Notes under the pieces: model-generated | Told to the model about the DNA's origin: nothing | What the model saw: the letters and a program-made list of their open reading frames with translations, nothing else | Databases searched by the model: none | Shown: in pieces, positions 1 to 11,611 of the stretch | Layout: each line of letters begins with the position of its first letter | How positions within the stretch are numbered: position 1 is the stretch's first letter | Origin: Kosakonia sacchari SP1 | GTDB taxonomy: Bacteria > Pseudomonadota > Gammaproteobacteria > Enterobacterales > Enterobacteriaceae | NCBI RefSeq assembly: GCF_000300455.3 | Contig: NZ_CP007215.2 | Span: forward strand, 496,001 to 560,000 | DNA: 64,000 nucleotides | Reading direction: 5' to 3' | Position numbers and translations under genes: made by a program

Positions 1-59
1 CCCACGGCACCAATAATAATGCCGACAACCAACCCAATTAGCGCATATTCCCAGGTCAT
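1..59 (-). CDS. zapG: ZapG (YhcB), N-terminal fragment
   Basis: Only the first 19 codons are in the window; the gene runs off the left end. The minus-strand reading begins MTWEYALIGLVVGIIIGAV, which is the membrane anchor of the DUF1043 protein ZapG/YhcB. This inner-membrane protein links cell division and envelope growth. Divergent arrangement with zapE is the same as in E. coli. The identification rests on a short but highly characteristic stretch. Confidence 0.85.
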   Translation of the reverse strand, partial: MTWEYALIGLVVGIIIGAV

Positions 60-248
60 GAACTTCTCCCGTTGTTTTTTGATTCCGTAGGGTGTGGGCT
101 GCAAGCTCCTGCCTGCGCCTGATTGTGCCACTATAACCGCTAATTGTGCAGAAGTGGAATCCTGACGCAGCATCGCGTAGTGTAGAACGGCCTTTTTTTC
201 GTCAACCCTGTGGGGGCGGATCGATTTTCAAGGAATAACAACAACACC

Positions 249-1376
249 ATGCAGAGCCTTTCCCCAACATCGCGATATTTAAATGCCCTGAACGAGGGTA
301 GCCATCAACCGGATGATGTGCAAAAAGAAGCCGTCTCGCGGCTGGATGTCATTTACCAGGCATTGATTAACCGCAGCGCACCCGCCGCGTCGCAAAGTGG
401 CGGTTTGATGGCGAAGTTTGGCAAGCTGCTCGGCAAACGTGAGCTTAAAGAAGCCGCACCCGTGCGCGGCCTCTATATGTGGGGCGGCGTAGGGCGTGGA
501 AAAACCTGGCTGATGGACTTGTTCTATCAAAGCTTGCCCGGCGAGCGTAAACAGCGTCTGCATTTTCACCGCTTTATGCTGCGCGTCCATGAAGAGTTGA
601 CTTCTCTACAGGGGCAAAGTGATCCGCTGGAAATCGTGGCTGACCGCTTTAAAGCCGAAACCGATGTGTTGTGCTTTGACGAATTTTTTGTGTCGGATAT
701 CACCGATGCCATGCTGCTTGGTGGGCTGATGAAAGCGCTGTTCGCACGTGGTATTACGCTGGTGGCGACATCGAACATTCCGCCGGATGAGCTGTACCGT
801 AACGGTTTGCAGCGGGCGCGGTTTTTACCCGCTATCGACGCTATTAAGCAGTTTTGCGACGTCATGAATGTTGACGCGGGTGTGGATTACCGGCTGCGTA
901 CCCTGACGCAGGCGCACCTGTGGTTAACACCGTTAGATGCCAGTACCACTCAGCAGATGGACAAATTGTGGCTGGCGTTGGCGGGTGCGGCACGACAAAA
1001 CGCGCCGGAACTAGAGATTAATCATCGACCATTGCCTACGCTGGGTGTGGAAAACCAGACGCTGGCGGTGTCGTTTTATACCCTCTGCGTGGATGCCCGC
1101 AGTCAGCATGACTACATTGCGCTTTCACGGCTCTTTCATACGGTGATGTTATTTGATGTGCCGGTGATGACGCCGCTGATGGAGAACGAAGCGCGCCGGT
1201 TTATCGCGCTGGTGGATGAGTTCTACGAGCGTCACGTGAAACTGGTGGTTAGCGCTGCGGCAGCGTTGCATGACATTTACCAGGGTGAACGGCTGAAGTT
1301 TGAGTTCCAGCGCTGTTTATCTCGTTTGCAAGAGATGCAGAGCGAAGAATATCTGAAACGCGCGCATATGCCCTGA
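249..1376 (+). CDS. zapE: Cell division ATPase ZapE
   Basis: AFG1-family AAA+ ATPase of 375 aa that associates with the Z ring and is needed for division under low oxygen or heat in E. coli. Walker A GGVGRGKT is at residues 79-86 and Walker B LCFDEF at 141-146; an ATSN sensor motif follows. I chose the ATG at 249 rather than an in-frame GTG-type start 39 bases upstream, because the protein then begins MQSLSPTS like the E. coli protein and has the family length. An AAGGA lies 14 bases upstream, a little far. It is transcribed divergently from zapG. The gene looks intact and ordinary. Confidence 0.96.
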   Translation: MQSLSPTSRYLNALNEGSHQPDDVQKEAVSRLDVIYQALINRSAPAASQSGGLMAKFGKLLGKRELKEAAPVRGLYMWGGVGRGKTWLMDLFYQSLPGERKQRLHFHRFMLRVHEELTSLQGQSDPLEIVADRFKAETDVLCFDEFFVSDITDAMLLGGLMKALFARGITLVATSNIPPDELYRNGLQRARFLPAIDAIKQFCDVMNVDAGVDYRLRTLTQAHLWLTPLDASTTQQMDKLWLALAGAARQNAPELEINHRPLPTLGVENQTLAVSFYTLCVDARSQHDYIALSRLFHTVMLFDVPVMTPLMENEARRFIALVDEFYERHVKLVVSAAAALHDIYQGERLKFEFQRCLSRLQEMQSEEYLKRAHMP

Positions 1377-1446
1377 TGCGGCCTTGCCTTCTTTTATTGC
1401 CAGAGGGCGACAAAACCTGCGTCAAATCACGAAAAGGGGTCGATCT

Positions 1447-2060
<614 letters not shown>

Positions 2061-2072
2061 TCGGGATTATAG

Positions 2073-2468
<396 letters not shown>

Positions 2469-2500
2469 TTGGTTTCTGCTTCGGCAGAACGATTGGCGAA

Positions 2501-2527
2501 AAAACCCGGTGCGAACCGGGTTTTTTT
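2501..2527 (+). terminator. Intrinsic terminator of rplM-rpsI
   Basis: Stem AAAACCCGGT / ACCGGGTTTT with a GCGA loop followed by a run of seven T. A small extra hairpin (TCTGC-TTC-GGCAGA) precedes it. Confidence 0.92.
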
Positions 2528-2781
2528 ATGGATAAAGATCGTGTTATCCACAGCAATCCATTGATTATCTCTTCTTTTTCAGCATTTCCAGAATCCCCTC
2601 ACCACAAAGCCCGCAAAATCTGGTAAACTATCATCCAATTTTCTGCCCAAATGGCTGGGATTGTTCATTTTTTGTTTGCCTTACAACGAGAGTGACAGTA
2701 CGCGCGGGTAGTTAACTCAACATCTGACCGGTCGATTAAGTCCGGTAGCAGTAAATTCTGAATATATACCTGGAGGTTTTC
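2528..2781 (+). promoter_or_regulatory. sspA upstream region
   Basis: Together with the terminator this makes a 313-base gap without a gene. It holds a likely -10 region around GGTAAACTATCAT (2622-2634), an inverted repeat ACCGG (2727-2731) / CCGGT (2742-2746) in the presumed leader, and a strong ribosome binding site GGAGG at 2772-2776 ahead of sspA. I could not match a convincing -35 element. Confidence 0.4.
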
Positions 2782-3420
2782 ATGGCTGTCGCTGCCAACA
2801 AACGTTCGGTAATGACGCTGTTTTCTGGTCCTGTGGACATCTATAGCCATCAGGTCCGTATCGTGCTGGCCGAAAAAGGTGTCAGCTTCGAAATTGAGCA
2901 CGTGGAAAAGGATAATCCTCCTCAGGATCTGATTGACCTCAACCCGAATCAAAGCGTACCGACACTTGTAGATCGTGAACTCACCCTGTGGGAATCACGC
3001 ATCATTATGGAATATCTGGACGAGCGTTTCCCGCACCCGCCGTTAATGCCGGTTTACCCGGTGGCACGTGGCGAGAGCCGTCTGTACATGCATCGTATTG
3101 AAAAGGACTGGTATTCGCTGATGAATACCATCCAGAACAGCAGTGGCGCACAGGCGGACGCGGCGCGTAAACAGCTGCGTGAAGAGCTTCTGGCGATTGG
3201 CCCGCTGTTCACCCAGAAACCTTACTTCCTGAACGACGAGTTCAGCCTGGTTGACTGCTACCTCGCACCGCTGCTGTGGCGTCTGCCGGTACTGGGTATC
3301 GAACTGAGCGGTGCCGGTGCGAAAGAGCTGAAAGGGTATATGACGCGCGTTTTCGAACGTGATTCCTTCCTTGCCTCTCTGACAGAAGCCGAGCGCGAAA
3401 TGCGCCTGGGCCGGGGTTAA
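2782..3420 (+). CDS. sspA: Stringent starvation protein A
   Basis: 212 aa, the E. coli length. It has a glutathione S-transferase fold (thioredoxin-like N domain about residues 10-85, alpha-helical C domain about 90-200) but acts as an RNA polymerase-associated factor, not an enzyme. In E. coli it lowers H-NS levels and supports acid tolerance and P1 late transcription. The conserved surface stretch PHPPLMPVYPVARGESR, around residues 84-100, is intact. It begins after a strong GGAGG site and is followed four bases later by sspB, so the two are one operon. Confidence 0.97.
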   Translation: MAVAANKRSVMTLFSGPVDIYSHQVRIVLAEKGVSFEIEHVEKDNPPQDLIDLNPNQSVPTLVDRELTLWESRIIMEYLDERFPHPPLMPVYPVARGESRLYMHRIEKDWYSLMNTIQNSSGAQADAARKQLREELLAIGPLFTQKPYFLNDEFSLVDCYLAPLLWRLPVLGIELSGAGAKELKGYMTRVFERDSFLASLTEAEREMRLGRG

Positions 3421-3424
3421 TTGC

Positions 3425-3928
3425 ATGGATTTGTCACAACTGTCTCCACGCCGTCCGTATTTACTGCGGGCCTTCTACGAATGGCTGCTGGATAACCAGC
3501 TTACGCCGCATCTGGTTGTTGATGTGACGTTGCCGGGCGTACGCGTGCCGATGGAGTATGCGCGTGACGGGCAGATCGTGTTGAACATTGCGCCGCGTGC
3601 GGTTGGCAATCTGGAACTGGCGAATGACGAAGTGCGTTTCAACGCGCGCTTCGGCGGCGTTCCGCGTCAGGTTGAAGTGCCAATGGCTGCCGTGCTGGCG
3701 GTTTATGCCCGTGAAAACGGCGCCGGTACGATGTTTGAACCGGAAGCCGCGTACGATGAAGAGGCCGTCAGCCTGAATGATGACGACAATACTTCAGCGC
3801 AGGAAAACGAGACGGTGATGTCGGTTATCGACGGTGATAAACCCGATCACGAAGACGATCACGATAACAGCCCTGATGACGATCCGCCGCCGCGCGGTGG
3901 GCGTCCATCGCTGCGTGTGGTTAAGTAA
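3425..3928 (+). CDS. sspB: ClpXP protease adaptor SspB
   Basis: 167 aa (E. coli 165). The folded N-terminal domain, residues 1 to about 110, binds the ssrA tag and RseA fragments. It is followed by an acidic flexible linker rich in D/N/E and the C-terminal ClpX-tethering peptide RPSLRVVK. The ATG lies four bases after the sspA stop. In E. coli the next block downstream is dcuD-nan; here the gene ends at a terminator that abuts the convergent gltD. Confidence 0.97.
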   Translation: MDLSQLSPRRPYLLRAFYEWLLDNQLTPHLVVDVTLPGVRVPMEYARDGQIVLNIAPRAVGNLELANDEVRFNARFGGVPRQVEVPMAAVLAVYARENGAGTMFEPEAAYDEEAVSLNDDDNTSAQENETVMSVIDGDKPDHEDDHDNSPDDDPPPRGGRPSLRVVK

Positions 3929-3933
3929 CCTGG

Positions 3934-3966
3934 AAAGCAGAACCTGACGGTTCTGCTTTTTTTTAC
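3934..3966 (+). terminator. Intrinsic terminator of sspA-sspB
   Basis: Stem AAAGCAGAACC / GGTTCTGCTTT with a TGAC loop, followed by a T run. Confidence 0.9.
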
Positions 3967-3982
3967 CTTTAAAATGCGTATA

Positions 3983-4008
3983 AAAAAGGAGGCCGAAGCC
4001 TCCTTTTT
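3983..4008 (-). terminator. Intrinsic terminator of gltBD
   Basis: Stem AAAAAGGAGGC / GCCTCCTTTTT with a CGAA loop. Read from the minus strand it ends in a T run and lies 16 bases past the gltD stop. Its symmetrical A/T flanks could let it stop transcription from both sides. Confidence 0.88.
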
Positions 4009-4024
4009 GGTCGCTACATGGATA

Positions 4025-5452
<1,428 letters not shown>

Positions 5453-8400
5453 TTACTGCGCCTGCACACGCAGCTCTGCTGCGCTACGACTACGGTGACC
5501 CAACAGTGCTTTCACATCGCTGGACTTCGGCTTAACCAGCGCGAATTTGCTGGAGAAAGCTGGCCAGTTCGCCAGGATCTCTTCGCCGCGCTGCGAACCG
5601 GTATGCTGCACATGCTCGGTGATAAGGCCACGCAGGTGCTCTTCATGGATGGCGAGGTCATCGACGCTCAGCACTTCCACCAGTTCCGGGTTCACGCGTT
5701 TACGGAATTCACCATCTTCATCCAGCACATAGGCGAAGCCGCCTGTCATCCCCGCACCAAAGTTAACGCCGGTTCTACCTAACACGCAGACGATGCCGCC
5801 GGTCATATATTCACAGCCGTTATCGCCGATACCTTCCACCACGGTGATAGCGCCAGAGTTACGGACCGCGAAACGCTCGCCCGCACGGCCTGCAGCGTAC
5901 AGACGACCGCCGGTTGCGCCATACAGGCAGGTGTTACCAATAATGCTCGCTTCGTGGCTGCGGAAAGCAGAACCAACCGGTGGACGTACCGCCAGCAAGC
6001 CGCCAGCCATACCTTTACCCACGTAGTCGTTAGCGTCACCCGTCAGATACAGCTCCACGCCGCCAGCGTTCCAGACGCCGAAGCTCTGGCCTGCGGTGCC
6101 GCTAAAGTGCGCTTTGATCGGATCTGCCGCCAGCCCCTGGTCGCCATGTGATTGCGCGATATAACCCGACAACAACGCGCCAACGGAACGGTCAGTATTG
6201 CGAATATCGAACCAGAAGGTTTTGCTCTGCTTCTCATCGACAAACGGTTTCGCCTGTTGCAGCAACTGGGCATTCAGCACGCCATTATCAAACGGCGGGT
6301 TGTGCTCGGTGCAGTACAGCGCTTTGCCCGGATGCGGTTCTGCCGTCTCCAGCAGTTTCGACAGATCCAGTTTTTGCTGCTTGGCGGTAAAGCCATCCAG
6401 CTCTTTGAGCAGATCGGTGCGGCCAATCAAATCCACCAGACGTTTCACGCCCAGTTGCGCCATCAGCTCGCGGGTTTCACGGGCGATAAATTCAAAGTAG
6501 TTGGTCACTTTGAACGGCAGACCGTGATAATGGTTTTTACGCAGCTTCTCATCCTGGGTTGCAACACCCGTCGCGCAGTTGTTCAGGTGACAAATTCGCA
6601 GATATTTACAGCCCAGCGCCACCATCGGGCCGGTACCGAAACCAAAGCTTTCCGCACCCAGAATCGCCGCTTTGATGATGTCCTGGCCGGTTTTCAGACC
6701 GCCATCCACCTGCAAACGGATTTTATGACGCAGGCCGTTAGCCACCAGTGCCTGTTGGGTTTCAACCAGGCCAAGCTCCCACGGACAGCCGGCATATTTC
6801 ACCGAAGAGAGCGGGCTTGCGCCGGTACCACCGTCATAACCGGCGATAGTGATAAGGTCAGCGTAGGCTTTCGCCACGCCGGTTGCGATGGTGCCAACGC
6901 CCGGTTCGGAAACCAGTTTGACGGAGATCATCGCTTTCGGGTTGACCTGTTTCAGGTCGAAAATCAGCTGCGCCAGATCTTCGATAGAGTAAATATCGTG
7001 GTGCGGCGGCGGGGAAATAAGTGTAACGCCAGGAACCGAGTAACGCAGTTTGGCGATGTACGGCGTGACTTTATCACCCGGTAACTGACCGCCTTCGCCC
7101 GGTTTTGCCCCCTGAGCCACTTTGATCTGAATAACATCCGCGTTGACCAGGTACGCAGGCGTAACGCCGAAACGACCAGAGGCTACCTGTTTGATGCGCG
7201 ACACTTTATTGGTGCCGTAGCGCGCCGGATCTTCGCCGCCTTCGCCGGAGTTGGAGAATCCGCCGAGGCTGTTCATCGCTTCCGCCAGCGCTTCGTGCGC
7301 TTCCGGGCTCAGTGCGCCGATGGACATTGCCGCGGTATCGAAGCGTTTAAACAGCTCCGTCGCTGGTTCAACATCTTTCAGGCTCACCGCGTCGCCGTTT
7401 GGCGTAATCGCCAGCAAATCGCGCAGCGTTGCCGCCGGGCGCTCGTTCACCAGCTTCGCGTATTGCTGATAATCGCTGTATTCGCCGCTTTGTACCGCTT
7501 GTTGCAGCGTGCGCACCACATCCGGGTTGTACGCGTGGTACTCACCGCCGTGGACATACTTCAGCAAACCACCTTGCTCCAGCGGCTTACGTGCCAGCCA
7601 TGCGCGTTTGGAAAGGTTCAGCAGATCCTGCTGGAAGTCAGCAAATCCGGCTCCGCCGATACGGCTGACCACGCCCTGGAAGCACAGACCGGAAACGTCA
7701 TCGTGCAGGCCGACGGCTTCAAACAGTTTCGAACAGCGGTAAGAGGCGATAGTCGAAATGCCCATTTTGGACATGATCTTGTACAGCCCTTTGTTGATGC
7801 CGTTACGGTAGTTCAGCATCACCGTGCGGTAATTTTTCTCGATGGCTTTACTGTCCACCAGTTTCGCCAGCGTTTCATATGCCAGGTACGGGTAGATTGC
7901 CGTCGCGCCGAAGCCCAACAGCACCGCGAAGTGGTGCGGATCACGGGCGCTTGCGGTTTCGACAATAATGTTGGCGTCGCAGCGCAGGCTCTTATCCACC
8001 AGGCGGGTCTGAATCGCGCCAACGGCCATCGGTGCCGGAACTGGCAGACGGTTTTTGGCGATATTACGGTCAGAGAGCACCAGCAGAACCGTGCCGTTAC
8101 GCACCATCTGCTCGGCTTTGTCGCACAGCGCTTTGATGGTTTCTTCCAGCGTGGTTTCGGTGGCATCGAAAGTGATATCGAGCGTATCGGCGCGGTAGTG
8201 TTCCTCTTTCATCGTCGTCAGCTGTTTGAAATCAGAGAACAGCAGGATCGGCGATTTAAAGCTCAAACGGTGCGCCTGACCTTCCGCTTCGCAGAAGACG
8301 TTCATCTCGCGGCCAATGCTGGTCGCCAGCGACATCACGTGCGCTTCACGCAGTGGGTCGATAGGCGGGTTGGTGACCTGCGCGAACTGCTGGCGGAAGT

Positions 8401-9913
8401 AGTCATAAATGATGCGCGGCTGGCTGGAGAGCACGGCAAACGGCGTGTCATCGCCCATTGAGCCGACCGCTTCCTGGCCGTTTTCGCCCAGCACACGAAT
8501 CACTGAATCGAGCTCTTCGAAGCTGTAATTAAACTGTTTCTGGTAGCTTGTCAGCAGGTCATCGTCCATTTCGCGCGTGCCGACTTCTTCATCCGGCAGA
8601 TCTTCGAATGGCACCAGGCGGCGGACGTTTTTCTCCATCCACTCTTTGTAAGGGTGGCGGCTTTTCAGATCGTCATCGGTTTCGGCGGAGTGCAGAATGC
8701 GCCCGCCGCGAGTATCGATAACCATCAGTTCGCCAGGGCCAACGCGGCCTTTTTCGACCACTTCATCCGGCTGGTAATCCCAAATCCCCACTTCAGAGGC
8801 GCAGGTGATCAGCTTGTCTTTGGTGATGACATAGCGCGCCGGGCGCAGGCCGTTGCGGTCGAGGTTACACGCGGCGAAACGCCCATCGGACATCACGATG
8901 CCCGCCGGGCCGTCCCACGGCTCCATATGCATGGAGTTAAAGTCAAAGAAGCTGCGCAGATCCGGATCCATCTCCGGGTTGTTCTGCCATGCTGGCGGCA
9001 CCAGCAAACGCATGGCGCGCACAATATCCATGCCGCCTGCCAGCAGCAGCTCGAGCATGTTATCCATTGAACTGGAGTCGGAGCCGGTTTCGTTGACGAA
9101 TGGCGCGGCGTCATGCAAATCCGGGATCAGCGGCGTCTGGAATTTGTAAGTACGCGCACGCGCCCACTGGCGGTTACCGGTAATGGTGTTGATTTCACCG
9201 TTGTGCGCCAGGTAGCGGAACGGCTGCGCCAGCGGCCAGCGCGGTACGGTGTTGGTGGAGAAGCGTTGGTGGAACAGGCAAATGGCTGATTCCAGACGCA
9301 GATCCGCCAGGTCCAGGTAGAAGCGCGGCAGATCCGCCGGCATACACAGACCTTTATAGATGTTCACCAGATTCGAGAGGCTACATACGTAGAACTCTTT
9401 ATCTTCCTGCAGGCGCTTTTCGATGCGGCGACGGGCGATAAACAGGCGGCGCTCCATATCGCGCGGACGCCAGCCCGCAGGGGCGTTAACAAAAATTTGC
9501 TCAATACGAGGCAGCGAGGAGAGGGCGATTTCACCGAGTACCCCTTCGTTGGTTGGCACATCGCGCCAGCCGACAATCGACAGGGTCTCACGTTGAAGTT
9601 CTTCTTCTACAATACGGCGCGACGCGCTGGCTTTTTCGGGATCCTGGTTCAGGAACAACATACCAACGGCGTAGTTTTTGGCTAAGCGCCAGCCGCGTTC
9701 TTCCGCAACGATACGGAAAAAACGATCGGGTTTTTGCAGCAGCAGGCCGCAACCGTCGCCGGTTTTGCCGTCAGCGAGAATCGCGCCGCGGTGCTGCATT
9801 CGGGCCAGTGCGTGAATAGCGGTACGCACTACCTTGTGGCTAGGTTCGCCTTCTATGTGGGCGATCAGGCCGAAACCACAGTTATCTCTCTCAAGAGATT
9901 TATCGTACAACAT
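5453..9913 (-). CDS. gltB: Glutamate synthase large subunit
   Basis: 1486 aa. The alpha subunit of GOGAT hydrolyses glutamine and adds the ammonia to 2-oxoglutarate. An N-terminal Ntn-type glutaminase domain has its nucleophile Cys12 after a short propeptide [12 protein letters not shown] central domain, an FMN-binding synthase domain with a 3Fe-4S cysteine motif ([12 protein letters not shown], near residue 1110) and a C-terminal beta-helix (GXXGXXXG repeats) follow. An in-frame TAG at 9935-9937, eight codons upstream, rules out the longer N-terminus once annotated in E. coli. GGGGAGG lies 9 bases before the ATG. Confidence 0.98.
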   Translation of the reverse strand: MLYDKSLERDNCGFGLIAHIEGEPSHKVVRTAIHALARMQHRGAILADGKTGDGCGLLLQKPDRFFRIVAEERGWRLAKNYAVGMLFLNQDPEKASASRRIVEEELQRETLSIVGWRDVPTNEGVLGEIALSSLPRIEQIFVNAPAGWRPRDMERRLFIARRRIEKRLQEDKEFYVCSLSNLVNIYKGLCMPADLPRFYLDLADLRLESAICLFHQRFSTNTVPRWPLAQPFRYLAHNGEINTITGNRQWARARTYKFQTPLIPDLHDAAPFVNETGSDSSSMDNMLELLLAGGMDIVRAMRLLVPPAWQNNPEMDPDLRSFFDFNSMHMEPWDGPAGIVMSDGRFAACNLDRNGLRPARYVITKDKLITCASEVGIWDYQPDEVVEKGRVGPGELMVIDTRGGRILHSAETDDDLKSRHPYKEWMEKNVRRLVPFEDLPDEEVGTREMDDDLLTSYQKQFNYSFEELDSVIRVLGENGQEAVGSMGDDTPFAVLSSQPRIIYDYFRQQFAQVTNPPIDPLREAHVMSLATSIGREMNVFCEAEGQAHRLSFKSPILLFSDFKQLTTMKEEHYRADTLDITFDATETTLEETIKALCDKAEQMVRNGTVLLVLSDRNIAKNRLPVPAPMAVGAIQTRLVDKSLRCDANIIVETASARDPHHFAVLLGFGATAIYPYLAYETLAKLVDSKAIEKNYRTVMLNYRNGINKGLYKIMSKMGISTIASYRCSKLFEAVGLHDDVSGLCFQGVVSRIGGAGFADFQQDLLNLSKRAWLARKPLEQGGLLKYVHGGEYHAYNPDVVRTLQQAVQSGEYSDYQQYAKLVNERPAATLRDLLAITPNGDAVSLKDVEPATELFKRFDTAAMSIGALSPEAHEALAEAMNSLGGFSNSGEGGEDPARYGTNKVSRIKQVASGRFGVTPAYLVNADVIQIKVAQGAKPGEGGQLPGDKVTPYIAKLRYSVPGVTLISPPPHHDIYSIEDLAQLIFDLKQVNPKAMISVKLVSEPGVGTIATGVAKAYADLITIAGYDGGTGASPLSSVKYAGCPWELGLVETQQALVANGLRHKIRLQVDGGLKTGQDIIKAAILGAESFGFGTGPMVALGCKYLRICHLNNCATGVATQDEKLRKNHYHGLPFKVTNYFEFIARETRELMAQLGVKRLVDLIGRTDLLKELDGFTAKQQKLDLSKLLETAEPHPGKALYCTEHNPPFDNGVLNAQLLQQAKPFVDEKQSKTFWFDIRNTDRSVGALLSGYIAQSHGDQGLAADPIKAHFSGTAGQSFGVWNAGGVELYLTGDANDYVGKGMAGGLLAVRPPVGSAFRSHEASIIGNTCLYGATGGRLYAAGRAGERFAVRNSGAITVVEGIGDNGCEYMTGGIVCVLGRTGVNFGAGMTGGFAYVLDEDGEFRKRVNPELVEVLSVDDLAIHEEHLRGLITEHVQHTGSQRGEEILANWPAFSSKFALVKPKSSDVKALLGHRSRSAAELRVQAQ

Positions 9914-10583
9914 ATCAGTGAACCTCCCCAGGCTCTACGAGAGCCCCTCCAGAACGTTACGCACAGGCACAAAAAGAGCATGGCGACGGGGCAATTGCCT
10001 CGCATGTCGCCCTCTTTAATTTCCTTTTCGCATCGATACACAAGTGTTGAGGACTTGCTTAAGAGGGAATCTCAATTACTGCATAAATATGATGAGCAGA
10101 CTGCTCATCCAGAAAGCTTCCAGCGGATTCCCAAGTTATCGGGAATCCGTACACAGGTCAAATGCCGAGCTTATTTATACAAAAATGTGCTAAACAATGT
10201 TTATTTTATTGATAAGTAAGGTTATTTAAGGATTTTTACATTCAATGAACGCGTTACTAAGCGGCAGCAGAGTGTGATCTGACTCACTATGTAAAAGCGC
10301 TGTTTCTGATGTTCTATTCTGAGTGGGGTTTTAATGGCAGATTTTTATTCTGCCATGCGCGTCAGAGTTGCATGAACGCACTGTTTTTCACGCGTGATAG
10401 TATTTCTGCAAAATAACGCAGCGACATAAGGAAAAGTAATCGTCTTTAGGGTGAATGAAATTGCGATTATATTGACTGATTATGCAATGAATAAAAGCCT
10501 TCCCGGGCGATTGATCCAGGTCATCGCCGACGAAAGCTAAAAGTGGCAGGCTACGCCCTTTTATTTGGGCGGCCTCTCAGATT
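9914..10583. promoter_or_regulatory. gltB-yhcC divergent control region
   Basis: A 670-base AT-rich gap with no convincing gene. On the gltB side it holds two perfect inverted repeats: GATGAGCAG-A-CTGCTCATC at 10091-10109, and GGATTCCC / GGGAATCC with an 8-base loop at 10125-10148. A candidate minus-strand -10 TATAAA lies just upstream of both, at about 10174-10179, so both would fall in a long gltB leader. In E. coli gltBDF is activated by Lrp with IHF from far upstream. I cannot define those sites by eye. Confidence 0.5.
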
Positions 10584-11510
10584 ATGCAGTTACAGAAATT
10601 AGTCAATATGTTTGGTGGGGATCTTGCCCGCCGCTATGGCGAAAAAGTCCATAAACTGACCTTACATGGCGGTTTTAGCTGCCCTAATCGCGATGGCACT
10701 ATTGGTCGCGGTGGTTGCACTTTCTGTAATGTCGCCTCTTTTGCTGACGAAGCGCAGCAGCATCAATCCATTGCCGCACAACTTGCTCACCAGGCACAGT
10801 TGGTGAACCGCGCCCGGCGTTATCTCGCCTATTTCCAGGCGTACACCAGCACCTGGGCTGAAGTGCAGGTGCTGCGCGCGATGTACCAGCAGGCGGTCAG
10901 CCAGGCGAATATTGTCGGCTTGTGTGTGGGAACACGCCCGGACTGCGTACCGGAAGCCGTGCTGGATTTGTTGTGCGAATACCGCGAGCAAGGTTATGAA
11001 GTGTGGCTGGAGCTGGGTTTGCAGACTGCACATGATAAAACGCTGCATCGTATCAATCGTGGGCACGACTTCGTCTGTTATCAACACACGACGCGGCAAG
11101 CCCGCAAACGCGGCCTGAAAGTCTGCGCTCATCTTATCGTCGGATTACCCGGCGAGCGCCACGTGGAGTGCCTGGAGACGATACAGCGCGTTGTAGAGAC
11201 CGGCGTCGACGGCATCAAGTTACATCCTTTACATATCGTGAAAGGCAGCATTATGGCGAAGGCGTGGGAAGCGGGGCGCCTGAATGGAATAGCACTAGAA
11301 GAGTACACCGTGATTGCCGGCGAAATGATTCGCCATACGCCGCCGGAGGTTATTTTCCACCGAGTTTCCGCCAGCGCACGCCGACCAACATTGCTTGCCC
11401 CGCTGTGGTGTGAAAACCGCTGGACGGGAATGGTCGAGCTGGATCGCTACCTGAAAGAACAGGGCGGGCAAGGTTCTGCGCTGGGGCGTTGCTGGCAATT
11501 ACCTGCCTAA
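10584..11510 (+). CDS. yhcC: Radical SAM protein YhcC
   Basis: 308 aa (E. coli 309), TIGR01212 family. The radical SAM cluster is carried by C33, C45 and C48, spaced C-x11-C-x2-C rather than the usual C-x3-C-x2-C, which is typical of this family. The glycine-rich stretch GRGGCTFC and a later LIVGLPGE loop are intact. The substrate is not known to me; a role in tRNA or thiol chemistry has been suggested for relatives, but I see nothing here that decides it. It is divergent from gltB and upstream of arcB. Confidence 0.93.
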   Translation: MQLQKLVNMFGGDLARRYGEKVHKLTLHGGFSCPNRDGTIGRGGCTFCNVASFADEAQQHQSIAAQLAHQAQLVNRARRYLAYFQAYTSTWAEVQVLRAMYQQAVSQANIVGLCVGTRPDCVPEAVLDLLCEYREQGYEVWLELGLQTAHDKTLHRINRGHDFVCYQHTTRQARKRGLKVCAHLIVGLPGERHVECLETIQRVVETGVDGIKLHPLHIVKGSIMAKAWEAGRLNGIALEEYTVIAGEMIRHTPPEVIFHRVSASARRPTLLAPLWCENRWTGMVELDRYLKEQGGQGSALGRCWQLPA

Positions 11511-11611
11511 TCTCATCGCGAAACACTAATCACCTCTGCATTTTTCGCACAAGCTTCAACGCCTTGCTCAGAATTGAGTATTATTGAGCGGAATTGTTTG
11601 AGGAAATCTCT

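Noticed and set aside
7295-8461. 388-codon plus-strand frame inside gltB
   Set aside because: Antisense shadow; gltB is continuous and the frame has no family match.
9734-10219. 161-codon plus-strand frame over the gltB start and upstream region
   Set aside because: Half lies opposite gltB; the remainder crosses the control region with the inverted repeats. No ribosome binding site or similarity.
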